The notes beneath the pieces are model-generated. The model was not told the origin of the DNA. It worked only from the letters and a program-made list of their open reading frames with translations, and ran no database searches. 64,000 nt of DNA, from contig NZ_WIXM01000005.1 in NCBI RefSeq assembly GCF_010993965.1, forward strand, positions 1 through 64,000, in the 5' to 3' direction. Both the position numbers and the translations under genes were made by a program. How positions within the stretch are numbered: position 1 is the stretch's first letter; each line of letters opens with the position of its first letter. The stretch comes from Gracilibacillus sp. YIM 98692 (GTDB lineage: Bacteria; Bacillota; Bacilli; Bacillales; Amphibacillaceae). Positions 8,833-19,300 of this stretch are shown here, piece after piece.

Positions 8833-8846
8833 TGGAAACATTTCCA
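8833..8846. promoter_or_regulatory. Operator 1 of the fructan operon
   Basis: TGGAAACATTTCCA is a near-perfect palindrome at about +7 of the predicted transcript, where LacI-type repressors block initiation. It shares TGGAAAC with operator 2. Confidence 0.6.
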
Positions 8847-8890
8847 CAAAGTTTAGAAAAGGGGTTATCCCCTTTTAAAATCCACTAATG

Positions 8891-8904
8891 TGGAAACGTT
8901 TTCT
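8891..8904. promoter_or_regulatory. Operator 2 / cre-like site of the fructan operon
   Basis: TGGAAACGTTTTCT lies between the promoter and the lipoprotein start at 8925. It matches operator 1 and also the loose cre consensus, so it may bind the local LacI protein, CcpA, or both. It is 58 bp from operator 1. Confidence 0.55.
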
Positions 8905-8924
8905 TTTAAAGAGGAGGAGAAGTT

Positions 8925-10241
8925 ATGAAAAATATAATTAGTTTTCTGATGATCTTGTTGATTTTCTTGGCATTAGTTGCATGTTCTAACTCATCAAATA
9001 ATGCTTCTGAAAACAGTGATGCAGAAGAGGAAGTAAAAGAGTTGGAAGTATGGGTACATGTTCCTGCTGATGACCCAGAAGGAGAAAACTATGATGTGAG
9101 AGCGAAAGAATTCGAAGAAGCTCATGAAAATGTAGACGTGACGGTAGAACATATCGTCAAAACAGGGGGAGGCAGCGGCTATAATGATCGGGTCAATGCA
9201 GCGATCACTACTGGAGAACTGCCAGACATTATTGCATTAGAGAGCGTATATACTGCTTCTTATACGGATTCTGACATTCTATTACCGCTGAATGAATATT
9301 TGGATGAAGCAACATTTGATTCCTACCTGGATACGATCATTTCAGCTGGCAGTGTAGGAGATAATATTTACGCCTTGCAATCTTTTGATTTATCATCACC
9401 CGTTTTCTATAACGAGGATTTATTTGAAGAAGCAGGCATTGAGGTGCCAGCAGATGAAAATGGCAATTGGACATTGGATTTAGCTTGGAGTTATGAAGAA
9501 TTTTTAGAGAATGCGAGAAAGCTTAAAGATCACATGGGACAAGAACCTGTCCACATGTTTACCGAAAATAACGGTTGGCATATGTATGCACATTCCCCTA
9601 TTATTTTTTCCAATGATGCGAGAATGGTCGGAGAAAATGGTCTTGATACAGAAGGTTATTTAGATAGCAATAATACAAAGGAAGCATTACAATTCATAGA
9701 CACATTATTTAGAGATGGCATTGTAGCTTCCACTACTAGAGAAGATGCCTTTGCTTTAGAGGAAGCGGCGATCAGTTTTGAAGGACCATGGATGGTGGAT
9801 GTATTTGAAAATGAGTATCCAGAATTGAATTGGTCGATCATGCCTTATCCGTATGGTAAAGATGGGCATCAATCAGCACCGCATGGCAGCTGGTATATCG
9901 CAGCAACGCAAAACACAGAATATCCAGAACTGTCAGCTGAGCTAGTAGCACATTTAACAAACAAAGATAGTGCGGTCAAAATGGAAGAAGAAGCTGGATT
10001 AATTCCAGGTCATCAGGAGTTGCTAGATTCCTCCGAAACATATAGTGATTATCCAAGAAAGCTTATGTTAGATCAGTTAGTCAATACGAACCATCTGAAG
10101 CCAAAATCCCCTATTTTCCCAGTGTTGGAAGATGCACTTGGTGACATTATGGAAGGAATTGCATTAGATAATGGATCACTCGAAAGTCTCATTAATGATG
10201 CGAAGGAAAAAGTAGAGCGTGAGGCAGATAGGTTTAAGTAA
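8925..10241 (+). CDS. Sugar ABC transporter substrate-binding lipoprotein (fructan locus)
   Basis: A 438-residue extracellular binding protein with a lipoprotein signal (hydrophobic residues 4-19, lipobox LVAC, Cys20), then an acidic linker and a type-1 solute-binding fold (EVWVHVP... near the start, ITTGELPDIIALES near 95). It should deliver fructo-oligosaccharides to the two permeases encoded next. GAGGAGG precedes the ATG. It is the first structural gene after the regulated promoter; the ligand is inferred from the GH32 genes downstream. Confidence 0.9.
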   Translation: MKNIISFLMILLIFLALVACSNSSNNASENSDAEEEVKELEVWVHVPADDPEGENYDVRAKEFEEAHENVDVTVEHIVKTGGGSGYNDRVNAAITTGELPDIIALESVYTASYTDSDILLPLNEYLDEATFDSYLDTIISAGSVGDNIYALQSFDLSSPVFYNEDLFEEAGIEVPADENGNWTLDLAWSYEEFLENARKLKDHMGQEPVHMFTENNGWHMYAHSPIIFSNDARMVGENGLDTEGYLDSNNTKEALQFIDTLFRDGIVASTTREDAFALEEAAISFEGPWMVDVFENEYPELNWSIMPYPYGKDGHQSAPHGSWYIAATQNTEYPELSAELVAHLTNKDSAVKMEEEAGLIPGHQELLDSSETYSDYPRKLMLDQLVNTNHLKPKSPIFPVLEDALGDIMEGIALDNGSLESLINDAKEKVEREADRFK

Positions 10242-10306
10242 GGATTAGAAAATAGTGAGTGTACGCTAAGCCGTACACTTCCTATTCCATCAAAGGAGTA
10301 TTTGTT

Positions 10307-11212
10307 ATGCATAATCTCAAGCAAAAGATGAAACAGAATAAAACTCTTGATTTTATTTTTAGTGGAAAAATATTATTTTTGCTTCCGGCTTTTACACTGA
10401 TCAGTATCTTTGTTATTTATCCACTAATGTTAGCCGTTGGTTATTCTTTTACTGATTATTATTTGCTGAAACCAAATGATATATCTTTTGTTGGATTTGA
10501 TAACTACATGGAAATAGCTTATGACAAATATGCTAAGAAGGCTTTCTTTAATTCAGCGAAATACGTTATTTATATTGTGCCATTACAGGTTATTTTATCT
10601 TTATTTTTGGCCACTTTGATTGCGAAAAAGTCCAAAACGAACACACTTTTTCGAACGGCTTTCTTTTCACCATATATTTTGTCTATTATCGTTGTTTCCT
10701 TATTGTGGAAAAATATCTTAGATCCCAATTCAGGAATTGTAAACGAATTTTTGGCTTCATTAGGTTTTGCGAAACAAGAGTTTTTCTCTGACCCAAATTT
10801 GGCACTCCCGACCATTTCCTTCATTATTCTTTGGCAAGGGATCAGTTTTCAGATGTTAATCTTAATGGCTGCTCTTCAGGATATACCATCTTCTCTTTAT
10901 GAAGCAGCTTCTATGGAAGGGGCAAATGCTTGGCAGAAATTCAAACATATTACGCTTCCTAGTATAAAAGGTCAGGTCGTATTTGTACTAATTGTCGTAA
11001 CTACAGGAACTTTTAAAATCATCATTGAACCTTTAGTTTTAACAAATGGCGGACCACAAGGCAGTACATCAAGTATTCTTCTATATATGTTTGAACAAGG
11101 AACAAGGTATCGTCAAATAGGTTATTCCAGTGCCATCACTGTGATTTTTGCCTTCATCTTGATTTTCATTGCCTTTGTTCAAAGAAAGCTAGTAAAGGAG
11201 GAAGAAGGGTGA
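10307..11212 (+). CDS. Sugar ABC transporter permease, MalF type (fructan locus)
   Basis: A 301-residue CUT1 permease with about six membrane segments and the ATPase-contact EAA loop YEAASMEGANAWQKFKHITLP in its second half. The ATG at 10307 follows AAAGGAG by about 8 bp; a longer reading from 10259 lacks a ribosome site. It overlaps the next permease gene by 4 bp. It pairs with that permease to form the import channel. Confidence 0.9.
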   Translation: MHNLKQKMKQNKTLDFIFSGKILFLLPAFTLISIFVIYPLMLAVGYSFTDYYLLKPNDISFVGFDNYMEIAYDKYAKKAFFNSAKYVIYIVPLQVILSLFLATLIAKKSKTNTLFRTAFFSPYILSIIVVSLLWKNILDPNSGIVNEFLASLGFAKQEFFSDPNLALPTISFIILWQGISFQMLILMAALQDIPSSLYEAASMEGANAWQKFKHITLPSIKGQVVFVLIVVTTGTFKIIIEPLVLTNGGPQGSTSSILLYMFEQGTRYRQIGYSSAITVIFAFILIFIAFVQRKLVKEEEG

Positions 11213-12051
11213 AAGGGTTTACGGTCATTCGTTTATTAAAATATATCGTATTAATCGCCTTTGCTATTTTGTTCTTATTTCCCACTGTTTGGATGTTTGT
11301 GAGCAGTACAAAAACCGTGGCGGAAATTTCAGAAGAGATAGGTTCGATACAAAGCTTTATACCGAACTTCAGTAATATTCAAAATTGGTTAGTGCCTTAC
11401 CAAGAAATGTTTAGCCGATTTAATTTCTCGATCCATTTCTTTAACAGTGTTTTTTACACTTTTGTTATTGTATTCGGAAGCTTATTAGTGAATTCACTGG
11501 CAGGATATGCTTTAGCTGTATTTGATGTACCCTTTAAAAAGTTTATTACAGGCGCTTTAATTATTTTAATTATTTTCCCATTTCAATCTGTATTTATTCA
11601 AATTTTTATCATTATCAATCAATGGAATCTGACAAATACAGTTTGGGGATTAGCGCTTCCTCATATTGGAAGTGCCTTTTATATTTATCTGTTTATGGTA
11701 TTTTTTCAAAAAATCCCTAAAGAACTAAGGGAATCTGCCTATATAGATGGAGCATCTAATTGGAAGATATTCACCAAAATAGTGATACCAATCTCCAAAC
11801 CTATTTTTATGACCATTGGTATATTAGTTTTTGTCGGTGCCTGGAATGATTATGTTTGGCCGCTAATGGTTTTTACAGAAGAGAGTAAATATCCATTATC
11901 AGTTGCGGTAAATATTATGAATGAAACAAAGCCTGCTTATTTAAACCAAGTTATGGCAGGATTAACTGTTACCACTATTCCGATTCTATTAGTCTATATT
12001 ATGGGGCAAAAATACATTACTCCTCAGAATTCTTCATCTGGGATTAAATAA
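11209..12051 (+). CDS. Sugar ABC transporter permease, MalG type (fructan locus)
   Basis: A 280-residue CUT1 permease of the inner pair. The GTG start at 11209 overlaps the previous stop and follows AAAGGAGGAAG. The EAA loop reads RESAYIDGASNWKIF. Six membrane segments are evident. No ATPase gene is present in the locus, so a shared MsmX-like ATPase is expected to energise it. Confidence 0.9.
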   Translation: MKGFTVIRLLKYIVLIAFAILFLFPTVWMFVSSTKTVAEISEEIGSIQSFIPNFSNIQNWLVPYQEMFSRFNFSIHFFNSVFYTFVIVFGSLLVNSLAGYALAVFDVPFKKFITGALIILIIFPFQSVFIQIFIIINQWNLTNTVWGLALPHIGSAFYIYLFMVFFQKIPKELRESAYIDGASNWKIFTKIVIPISKPIFMTIGILVFVGAWNDYVWPLMVFTEESKYPLSVAVNIMNETKPAYLNQVMAGLTVTTIPILLVYIMGQKYITPQNSSSGIK

Positions 12052-12064
12052 TGAGAGGTGTGTT

Positions 12065-14272
12065 ATGAGTCTAATATATGATCTTCCTTTTCGTGAAGGA
12101 AAAGGTAATCAAACAAAAGAAGCGATTCGCGGCAATATATTGCCCATTCATTATGTATTCAATCATGCAAAATATAAAGCAAATTGTTCTCCTAATTGGG
12201 TGGAATCACCTGTTTCTGGATATGCAGTGGACTTTGATGGTTATTCCACTTATATCCAAGATCAACCTTTAGAAGTGAATGGATCTTTTTCTATATCAGC
12301 CTTTCTTGCACCTAGGTGCTTTGAAGCATGTCACGGGGATGTACCTACTACTATAATTGATCAGCTTGATCCGTCGAGTCAACAAGGATTCGCTTTAAGT
12401 ATTTTCCGTCATGGGGAAGTGCAATTCGAATTAGGTGATGGCAGAAATATTTATCGATTTAGAACCGATAGACAACTTGAATTGTTTATAAAATCTTTCC
12501 TAACGGTGACATTTAACCAAGAAGAACACTCCGTTACGATTTATATAAATGGAAAGAAGGAAATAGAAAGTACAAACATCAAACATTTCCGGCCTGCTGA
12601 TATCGCGTTATCCATCGGGTTAAATAATCACCCATTTGAGATTAGTGACGTGTTTAAAGGTGGTATGTTTGCTGGACTGATAGATTTTATAAAGGTATAT
12701 AATCATGCACGGACAGATAAGGACATTCATAAAGAATATGAGAAAATACGTGACAAGCGATCAGTGCCATTAGAAGATATCGAGCTCGATGAACAAAAAC
12801 TATTAGATGATGTACATCGCCCTCAATATCATGCCATTCCTCCGCAACATTGGATGAATGAGCCACATGCTCCTTTTTACTATAAAGGGAAATATCACTT
12901 ATTCTATCAGAAAAATGCATCTGGTCCTTATTTTTCCCATTTACATTGGGGACATTGGACAAGTGATGATTTAGTATTTTGGAAAAATGAAAAAACGGCT
13001 CTCTTTCCGCAAAAGGGAGATTTGACACCATCGGGGGTATGGTCTGGTTCCGCCACCATAGGGCCGAATAACACGCCTTATCTTTTCTATACCTTTGCTA
13101 ATTTCAACAAAACATACAATCAAGGTGTAGCAATTGCTCGTCCAGAAAATATAGAAGATATCCATTTAGTTGATTGGAAAATGGAACCACAAGGAGCCAT
13201 TTATCAAACCGATCAACAAGGAATGCCTGCACAATTTCGAGATCCATTTGTTTGGAAAGATGAAACAGAAGAAAAATGGTATTTGATCATTGGAGGCGGT
13301 GTGAAAGATAAAGGGCCTACAGCTTGGGTATATACATCCACTGATTGTGAGAATTGGGATTTTGAAGGGGAATTATTTTCAGTAGATAGCAGTCTTTATC
13401 CATACCTCGGAACCAATTGGGAGCTCCCTGTTTTATTACCAGTACGTGATCAGCAGGGGCAAGTGAAGTATGCCTTTATTTTTATGAGTTTCTTTGATGA
13501 TGAATCGAAATACGAAGTGGATACCTATTATTATTTGGGAGAATTCGATAAGCAAAAAGTCGAATTTATTCCGGATACAAAAGAACCGCAATTAATGGAT
13601 TACGGTCGGTTTAAATTCAGCGGCCCAAGTGGATTTGTCGATCCTGTTACAAATAAAACGATTGTTTTCTCCATTCTTCAAGGAGATCGAAACGAACAAG
13701 AAGAATATGATGCAGGATGGGCCCACCACGCAGGACTGCCCATTGAGTTATTTTTGGAAAATCAGGAGTTACGCATTCAACCTTTAGAAAATTTAGCTTC
13801 ATTAAGACAAGAGCTGTTAGTCCATGAAAACAATAAGTCTATGGAAGAAGTCAATCATAAATTGAAAAACATTCATGATAAAATGCTTGAGATCTTGATT
13901 GAATTTGAAGAAACAGAGAATCTAGTTGGACTAGAGTTAAAGAAGGATCCTACTAACCAAGAAAAAACAAAGCTTCTTTTTGATAAAGCAATCGAAAAAG
14001 TTTGGCTGGATAGAACGGAAAGCAGAAAGGATAAAGAGGGCGATATTCAAGGCGGACCACTAAAACTGGATGAAGGTTTGAAAGCCCATATTTTTATTGA
14101 TCATTCTGCGGTGGAATGTTATTTGAATCAGAAAAAGATGATTTCCAGCAGAGCCTACCCTGTATTACCTAATAGTGATTATCTATCCATTATTGGTAAC
14201 ACGGATACTAGAATTAAATCTATCAAAATTTTTAAACTACAATCTATTTGGAAAAACGAAAGAGATGAGTGA
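12065..14272 (+). CDS. Cytoplasmic GH32 fructan-active enzyme with variant nucleophile motif and N-terminal LamG-like domain
   Basis: The 735-residue protein has no signal peptide. Residues 1-235 form a LamG/concanavalin-like domain; residues 258 to about 565 form a GH32 five-bladed propeller; a C-terminal beta-sandwich follows. The motif that is normally WMNDPNG reads WMNEPHAP, placing Glu266 where GH32 enzymes have the nucleophile Asp. The other catalytic positions are present: Asp393 in FRDPF and Glu453 in WELP (usually WECP or WEMPDL). It closely resembles the first catalytic half of the secreted protein at 16308. It may be a transferase or an exo-enzyme with unusual linkage preference; activity cannot be told. 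Confidence 0.85.
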   Translation: MSLIYDLPFREGKGNQTKEAIRGNILPIHYVFNHAKYKANCSPNWVESPVSGYAVDFDGYSTYIQDQPLEVNGSFSISAFLAPRCFEACHGDVPTTIIDQLDPSSQQGFALSIFRHGEVQFELGDGRNIYRFRTDRQLELFIKSFLTVTFNQEEHSVTIYINGKKEIESTNIKHFRPADIALSIGLNNHPFEISDVFKGGMFAGLIDFIKVYNHARTDKDIHKEYEKIRDKRSVPLEDIELDEQKLLDDVHRPQYHAIPPQHWMNEPHAPFYYKGKYHLFYQKNASGPYFSHLHWGHWTSDDLVFWKNEKTALFPQKGDLTPSGVWSGSATIGPNNTPYLFYTFANFNKTYNQGVAIARPENIEDIHLVDWKMEPQGAIYQTDQQGMPAQFRDPFVWKDETEEKWYLIIGGGVKDKGPTAWVYTSTDCENWDFEGELFSVDSSLYPYLGTNWELPVLLPVRDQQGQVKYAFIFMSFFDDESKYEVDTYYYLGEFDKQKVEFIPDTKEPQLMDYGRFKFSGPSGFVDPVTNKTIVFSILQGDRNEQEEYDAGWAHHAGLPIELFLENQELRIQPLENLASLRQELLVHENNKSMEEVNHKLKNIHDKMLEILIEFEETENLVGLELKKDPTNQEKTKLLFDKAIEKVWLDRTESRKDKEGDIQGGPLKLDEGLKAHIFIDHSAVECYLNQKKMISSRAYPVLPNSDYLSIIGNTDTRIKSIKIFKLQSIWKNERDE

Positions 14273-14278
14273 TTCAAT

Positions 14279-15778
14279 ATGAAAATCAATACGAAAAAGA
14301 CAAACGAGACTTACCGACATCATTATCATCTAATGCCGGAATACGGCTGGATGAATGATCCTAATGGCTTTTCCTTTTTTAACAATAGATATCATTTATT
14401 TTATCAGTATTACCCGTATGATACTGTTTGGGGGCCAATGCATTGGGCTCATGCTGTTAGTGATGATTTAATGAAATGGGATCATGAAAAAATCGCTTTA
14501 AAACCTGATAAAAGTTATGACAAAAATGGTGTTTTCTCAGGATCAGGGCTTCAAGTAGGGAATGAACATTGGTTGTATTATACCGGGCATACTGATTCGT
14601 TCCTCGATATTTTATATGATCAAGATTTGAAAAAGAAAGAGGGGGTGATAGAAAGCGAAGAAGTTGTTCCTTATATTAGACAGGTTCAATGTTTAGCCAA
14701 GTCAGCGGATGGTATCACATATGAAAAATATGAACATAATCCAGTCATTTCTTCCCAACAGGTTCCCGCCAACATAAGAATGGAAGATTTCCGAGATCCA
14801 AAAGTTTGGAAGCATCATGATCGATTCTATATGATAGTTGGAGCAAAGAGTCATGAGGATGTTGGACATGTTTTATTTTACCAGTCTAATGATGGTGTCA
14901 CGTGGGAATATTTAAATCAACTCTCTCTAGGTCCAGCGTATGGAACGGCATGGGAATGCCCGGATTTAATTGAATTAGATGGAAAGCATGTGTTGATTTT
15001 TTCTCCTCAAGAAATTCCGCGTATCGGGTATCGTTATGAAAACATTCATTCTACGATGGCATTAATCGGAGAGTTCCATTATGAGACAGGTGAATTCATA
15101 GTGGAAAACGAACAGGAACTGGACCAAGGCTTCGACTTTTACGCTCCGCAAACTACCTTGTCTGAAGAAGGAAAACGGGTGATGGTTGCTTGGATGAATA
15201 TGTGGGATATGGAATATCCTTTACATTTACTAGGACATGGGTGGAATGGTTCCATGACACTGCCGCGAGAACTATCGTTGAAAGATGGAAAGCTTATTCA
15301 AAAACCGTATCATAAAATAGACAAATATAGAGAGAAAAAGATAGAGTGGAGTCATTTTAGCATAAAAGATGATTATATGAATGATAGGTTACTTGGGAAT
15401 TGTCAGCAAATGGAACTTCAATTTCATATGGATGATAGTGATTATTTTAGCATGGAATTTTTTAAAGGGGACCGAGAAAAAATCTTATTAAGCTTTGATA
15501 AATCTAGGAATGAAATAGTCCTAGATCGGCGAAATGCTCAATTCCCTATTAAAAATTTAGTGATCCATAATGATTTTACGAGAAGTCAGTTTATAGATTT
15601 AAATCAGAAAGTTAAGCTAAACATTTTTTTAGATGTTTCTTCGATCGAAATTTTTGTGAATGATGGGGAACACGTATTTACTTCATTATTCTTTTCAAAA
15701 GAATTAGGAGAGCAAGTGTTGCTTCATTCAGAAGGTAAGACACATATCGATGAATTGATCAAGTGGGAACTTAGCTAA
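14279..15778 (+). CDS. Cytoplasmic GH32 beta-fructosidase (sucrose-6-phosphate hydrolase / fructan hydrolase type)
   Basis: A 499-residue canonical GH32 enzyme without signal peptide. The nucleophile is Asp27 in WMNDPNG, the transition-state Asp173 lies in FRDPK, and the acid/base Glu226 in WECPDL. A C-terminal beta-sandwich completes the usual length of about 490. It should release fructose from imported oligofructosides or sucrose. The gene starts 6 bp after the preceding GH32 gene, so the two are made together. No PTS gene is near, so unphosphorylated oligosaccharides are the likelier substrate. Confidence 0.9.
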   Translation: MKINTKKTNETYRHHYHLMPEYGWMNDPNGFSFFNNRYHLFYQYYPYDTVWGPMHWAHAVSDDLMKWDHEKIALKPDKSYDKNGVFSGSGLQVGNEHWLYYTGHTDSFLDILYDQDLKKKEGVIESEEVVPYIRQVQCLAKSADGITYEKYEHNPVISSQQVPANIRMEDFRDPKVWKHHDRFYMIVGAKSHEDVGHVLFYQSNDGVTWEYLNQLSLGPAYGTAWECPDLIELDGKHVLIFSPQEIPRIGYRYENIHSTMALIGEFHYETGEFIVENEQELDQGFDFYAPQTTLSEEGKRVMVAWMNMWDMEYPLHLLGHGWNGSMTLPRELSLKDGKLIQKPYHKIDKYREKKIEWSHFSIKDDYMNDRLLGNCQQMELQFHMDDSDYFSMEFFKGDREKILLSFDKSRNEIVLDRRNAQFPIKNLVIHNDFTRSQFIDLNQKVKLNIFLDVSSIEIFVNDGEHVFTSLFFSKELGEQVLLHSEGKTHIDELIKWELS

Positions 15779-15810
15779 CCATAAAGGGGTGAGTGTATAA
15801 ACACCGCTCC

Positions 15811-15917
15811 AGAAATATACTTCGCTTTCCGGGGGCACGGCTTCAGCTTCCTCGGCAGCAAGCTGCCTGCGGGATCTTCAGCTCGCGCTGTTCCCCCAGG
15901 AGTCTACGTATATTTCT
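15811..15917 (+). repeat. Palindromic element A1 (forward copy of a pair)
   Basis: A ~107-bp element bounded by AGAAATATAC and its exact complement GTATATTTCT. The interior carries the family signature: CGCTTTCCG, CTTCAGCTTCCTCGG, GGGATCTTCAG and CAGGAGTC. It is paired with the inverted copy A2 in the gap 15779-16307, which otherwise holds only the cre box before the next gene. Confidence 0.8.
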
Positions 15918-15977
15918 TCCGCTGATGTGAAGTGAAAATCATGATTATTTCTCACTCAAAACGAGCACTGATCCAAG

Positions 15978-16095
15978 CTGCGGAAAAATGCGAGACTCCT
16001 GTGGGAAAGGAACAGTCTGAAGACCCCGCAGCGAGCGTTTTTTGCTCGTGAGGAGGCTGAAGCGTTCCCCACGGAAAGCGAGTGTTTTTCCGCAG
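15978..16095 (-). repeat. Palindromic element A2 (inverted copy of a pair)
   Basis: A 118-bp element bounded by CTGCGGAAAAA and TTTTTCCGCAG. It carries the family signature in reverse (GACTCCTGTGGG ... CGGAAAGCGAG). A short tract GATTAAGCACTC follows it, and its complement also precedes copy A3. Confidence 0.8.
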
Positions 16096-16258
16096 CGACG
16101 ATTAAGCACTCATCTTTAAACGAGTGGGAGGAAAATATTTATAAGTTATTTCGCCGTTTATGGATTATGTGCAATTAGGCTTATTATAAAAAGCAACAGT
16201 TTTTTAGAAAACAGTCTTAAAATAAGTTTGAGTTGTTTAGTTTTTTAATGAATTTAAA

Positions 16259-16272
16259 TGAAAGCGTTTTAT
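16259..16272 (+). promoter_or_regulatory. cre box before the secreted double GH32 gene
   Basis: TGAAAGCGTTTTAT fits the CcpA consensus TGWAARCGYTWWCA except near its end. It lies 36 bp before the start codon, so carbon catabolite repression of the secreted enzyme is likely. Confidence 0.55.
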
Positions 16273-16307
16273 TTTAGTTTAACACAAAGAGGAGGAAAGG
16301 AAAAAAG

Positions 16308-19300
16308 ATGATTAAACAGATTAGTATATGTTTTATGATAATCTTGCTTTATTGCAGTCATTGGATGATTTCAGAAAATATAACGGTTGTAAAAGCTGCC
16401 AATACCATTACAAACCCAGGATTTGAAACAGGGGACTTGTCAGGTTGGGAGATCGTCGATGGCACAGCTTTTACGGACGCAGATATCAGCTCGGATTCAG
16501 AGTATTGGGACAAACAATCCTTTAATCAACGTAATTTCTGGCATATTTGGGGAGGAAGAGGAGACAATTCGAAAGTTGGCGTGATGCAAAGTGAGACTTT
16601 TACGCTTGGAGGAGATGGACAAATAGATTTTCTTACTGGAGGTGACAATGATTTAGATAATCTATATGTTGCCTTAGTAAGAGAATCAGATGGAGAAGAA
16701 TTGATGAAAGCAACCGGTACAGGCACAGACACTTACAGTAGGGTGGAATGGGATGCATCAGCACATACTGGTACTGTCGTTCGAATAAAAATCGTGGATA
16801 ATAGTACAGAAGGGCATATCAATCTAGATGATGTAAATGTACCGCCAACTCCGTCCTTACATGAGCATATTGAACCGTCGATCTATAACCATGATTTTGA
16901 GTATACAGCATTACCACCGAATGAAATAAGAGGGTGGGAAGTGGTGAGTGGTGATGCATTTGGCCCCGATAGTTTAGTCCATGAAAATGAATGGAGCCAA
17001 GGGGATATGTTTCATCATGAAGGGGATTACCATTTGTGGAGTTTTCAAGATGGTGGTGATGCACCAACAGGTGAATTGCATTCTGAAACCTTTACACTAG
17101 ATGGGTCAGGCGGCATCGATTTTCTGATTAGCGGTGGTGAAGATGAAGAAAACTTATATGTGGCGTTAGTAAGAGAATCCGATGGAGAAGAGCTATTTAA
17201 AGAAACAGGGCGAAATACAGAAAAATATCAAAGGGTGTTTTGGGATGCATCCAAATATATAGGGGAAGCAGTCTATATAAAAATTATAGATAATGCAACA
17301 GGTGATTGGGGACATATAAATGTCGATGACTTCCATGTGTACAATTCTGTATATGATCAGGATTTAATTGGTTATTGGAATTTGGACGAAGGCACAGGAA
17401 AAGTCACGACAGAACAGGTATCAGGCATACAAAACCCAGTGGATTATCATTTGAATGAAGGCGCTTTCCAAACTTCACAAGATCCATTGTGGCGAAGTGA
17501 CGGGATTTCCAATAGCGCTTTATTGTTTGATGGATATTCTACTTGGGTGACACAAACTCCGGATAAATTCCCTGCACCGGATAGCGCCATCACAGTGGAA
17601 GCATGGGTAGCACCACGTAATTTCGAACATGGTGATGAAGGCAGGTTATCCGCTATTGTCAATCAGCATGATCGGGAAGAAAAAGAAGGATTCATTTTAG
17701 GTAATTTTCGCCATGGCACTTGGGGCCTTAAGTTCGGAACTGGATCAGATTGGTATGAAGTCATGTCCGATACACTTTTACCTTTAAAAGAGTGGTCCTA
17801 TATAGCGGCAACGTATGATAGTGCATCAGGGGAAGCCGTTCTTTATCAAAATGGTAAAAAAGTAGCTTCACGAGATTTCCCTGCTGGCCAAAAGATGAAA
17901 CCAAGCGTGAAAGATTTATTAATTGGTAAAAACAATGATGGCATGTGGTTATATGGATATGATTTAAATATGTTCAGTGGTTTAATAGATGAGGTGAAAA
18001 TTTACAATCAAGCATTAAGTGCAACAGAAATTCAGAATGCTTATGATTCATATCTAAGTCATTTGAATGGCAATTTACCCACTCCAGATATGAAAATGGA
18101 TAGAAGTATTCTGGCAAATGATAAACATCGTCCGCAATTTCATATGTCACCTCCAAACCATTGGGGAAATGAACCGGGAGGACCTATTTATTTTAATGGA
18201 CAGTACCATGTGTTTTATCAAAGTAATCCAAGAGGACCTTTTTGGAATCATATTCGTTGGGGACATTTAGTGAGCGATGACATGGTACATTGGCGAGATG
18301 TGGATGATGCTGTGATACCAGGTAAACATGATGTGGATCCTGATGGTGCCTGGGCTGGCGGAGCTGTCGTGGATGATAATGATGTACCGGTTATTTTTTA
18401 TACCGCAGGAGATGATCGTGATTTTCCTAATCAGCGGATTAACATTGCGAGAAGTACTTATCCAGAAGATGGGGATAATGATTTAAATCGATGGGAAAAG
18501 AACCAGGAAGTAATATTAGAACAGCAAGAGGGAGAGGGAATTCAAGGAGAATTTCGCGATCCATTTGTTTTTAAAGATGGAGATACATGGTATATGCTGG
18601 TGACTTCAGGGAAAGAGGATGAAAATGGCGATCCTATTGGAGGTACAGCACTTGTATACTCCACGAAAGATTCTAGCTTTGAGAATTGGACATTTGAGGG
18701 AGATTTATTTGTAGGAGATTATGATCAGTATCCCAAAACAGGCCGTGTATGGGAATTGCCAATATTACTGCCATTGGGAGACAGTGGAAAGTATATCTTT
18801 TTAATGAATCCTGCTAAAACATCCAGACAAGAATATCAATCGAGATACACCTATTATTGGATTGGAACTTGGGATCCGGATACAGCTCGTTTTATTCCTG
18901 ACAAGGAAGAGCCCACTTTATTAGATGTTGGGGAGCATTTTACTGGTCCAGCAGGTATGGTAACTCCAGATGGAAGAACGGTTATTCACAGCATAACGCA
19001 GGGACGAAGACCTGGTAATGATGATTATGATGCTGGCTTTGCTCATAATTATGGATTACCGCTAGAGGTTTCCTATCGATCAGATGGTAAATTGGGAATG
19101 CAGCCTATTCAAGAGCTGGAACAATTAAGAGGGGAACAATTAGTTGATATTACCTCAGATACATCATTTGACGATGCGAATCAGATTCTTTCTTCTGTAA
19201 ATGGAGATATGTTGGAAATTGAATTAGAGATAGATCATGGCTCTGCTAATGAAGCGGGGATTAGTTTAAGACGTTCACCAAATGGAGAAGAAGAAACGAT

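Noticed and set aside
15779-16307. Insertion sequence remnant
   Set aside because: The palindromic elements have no coding capacity, no target-site duplication that I could see and no transposase nearby.
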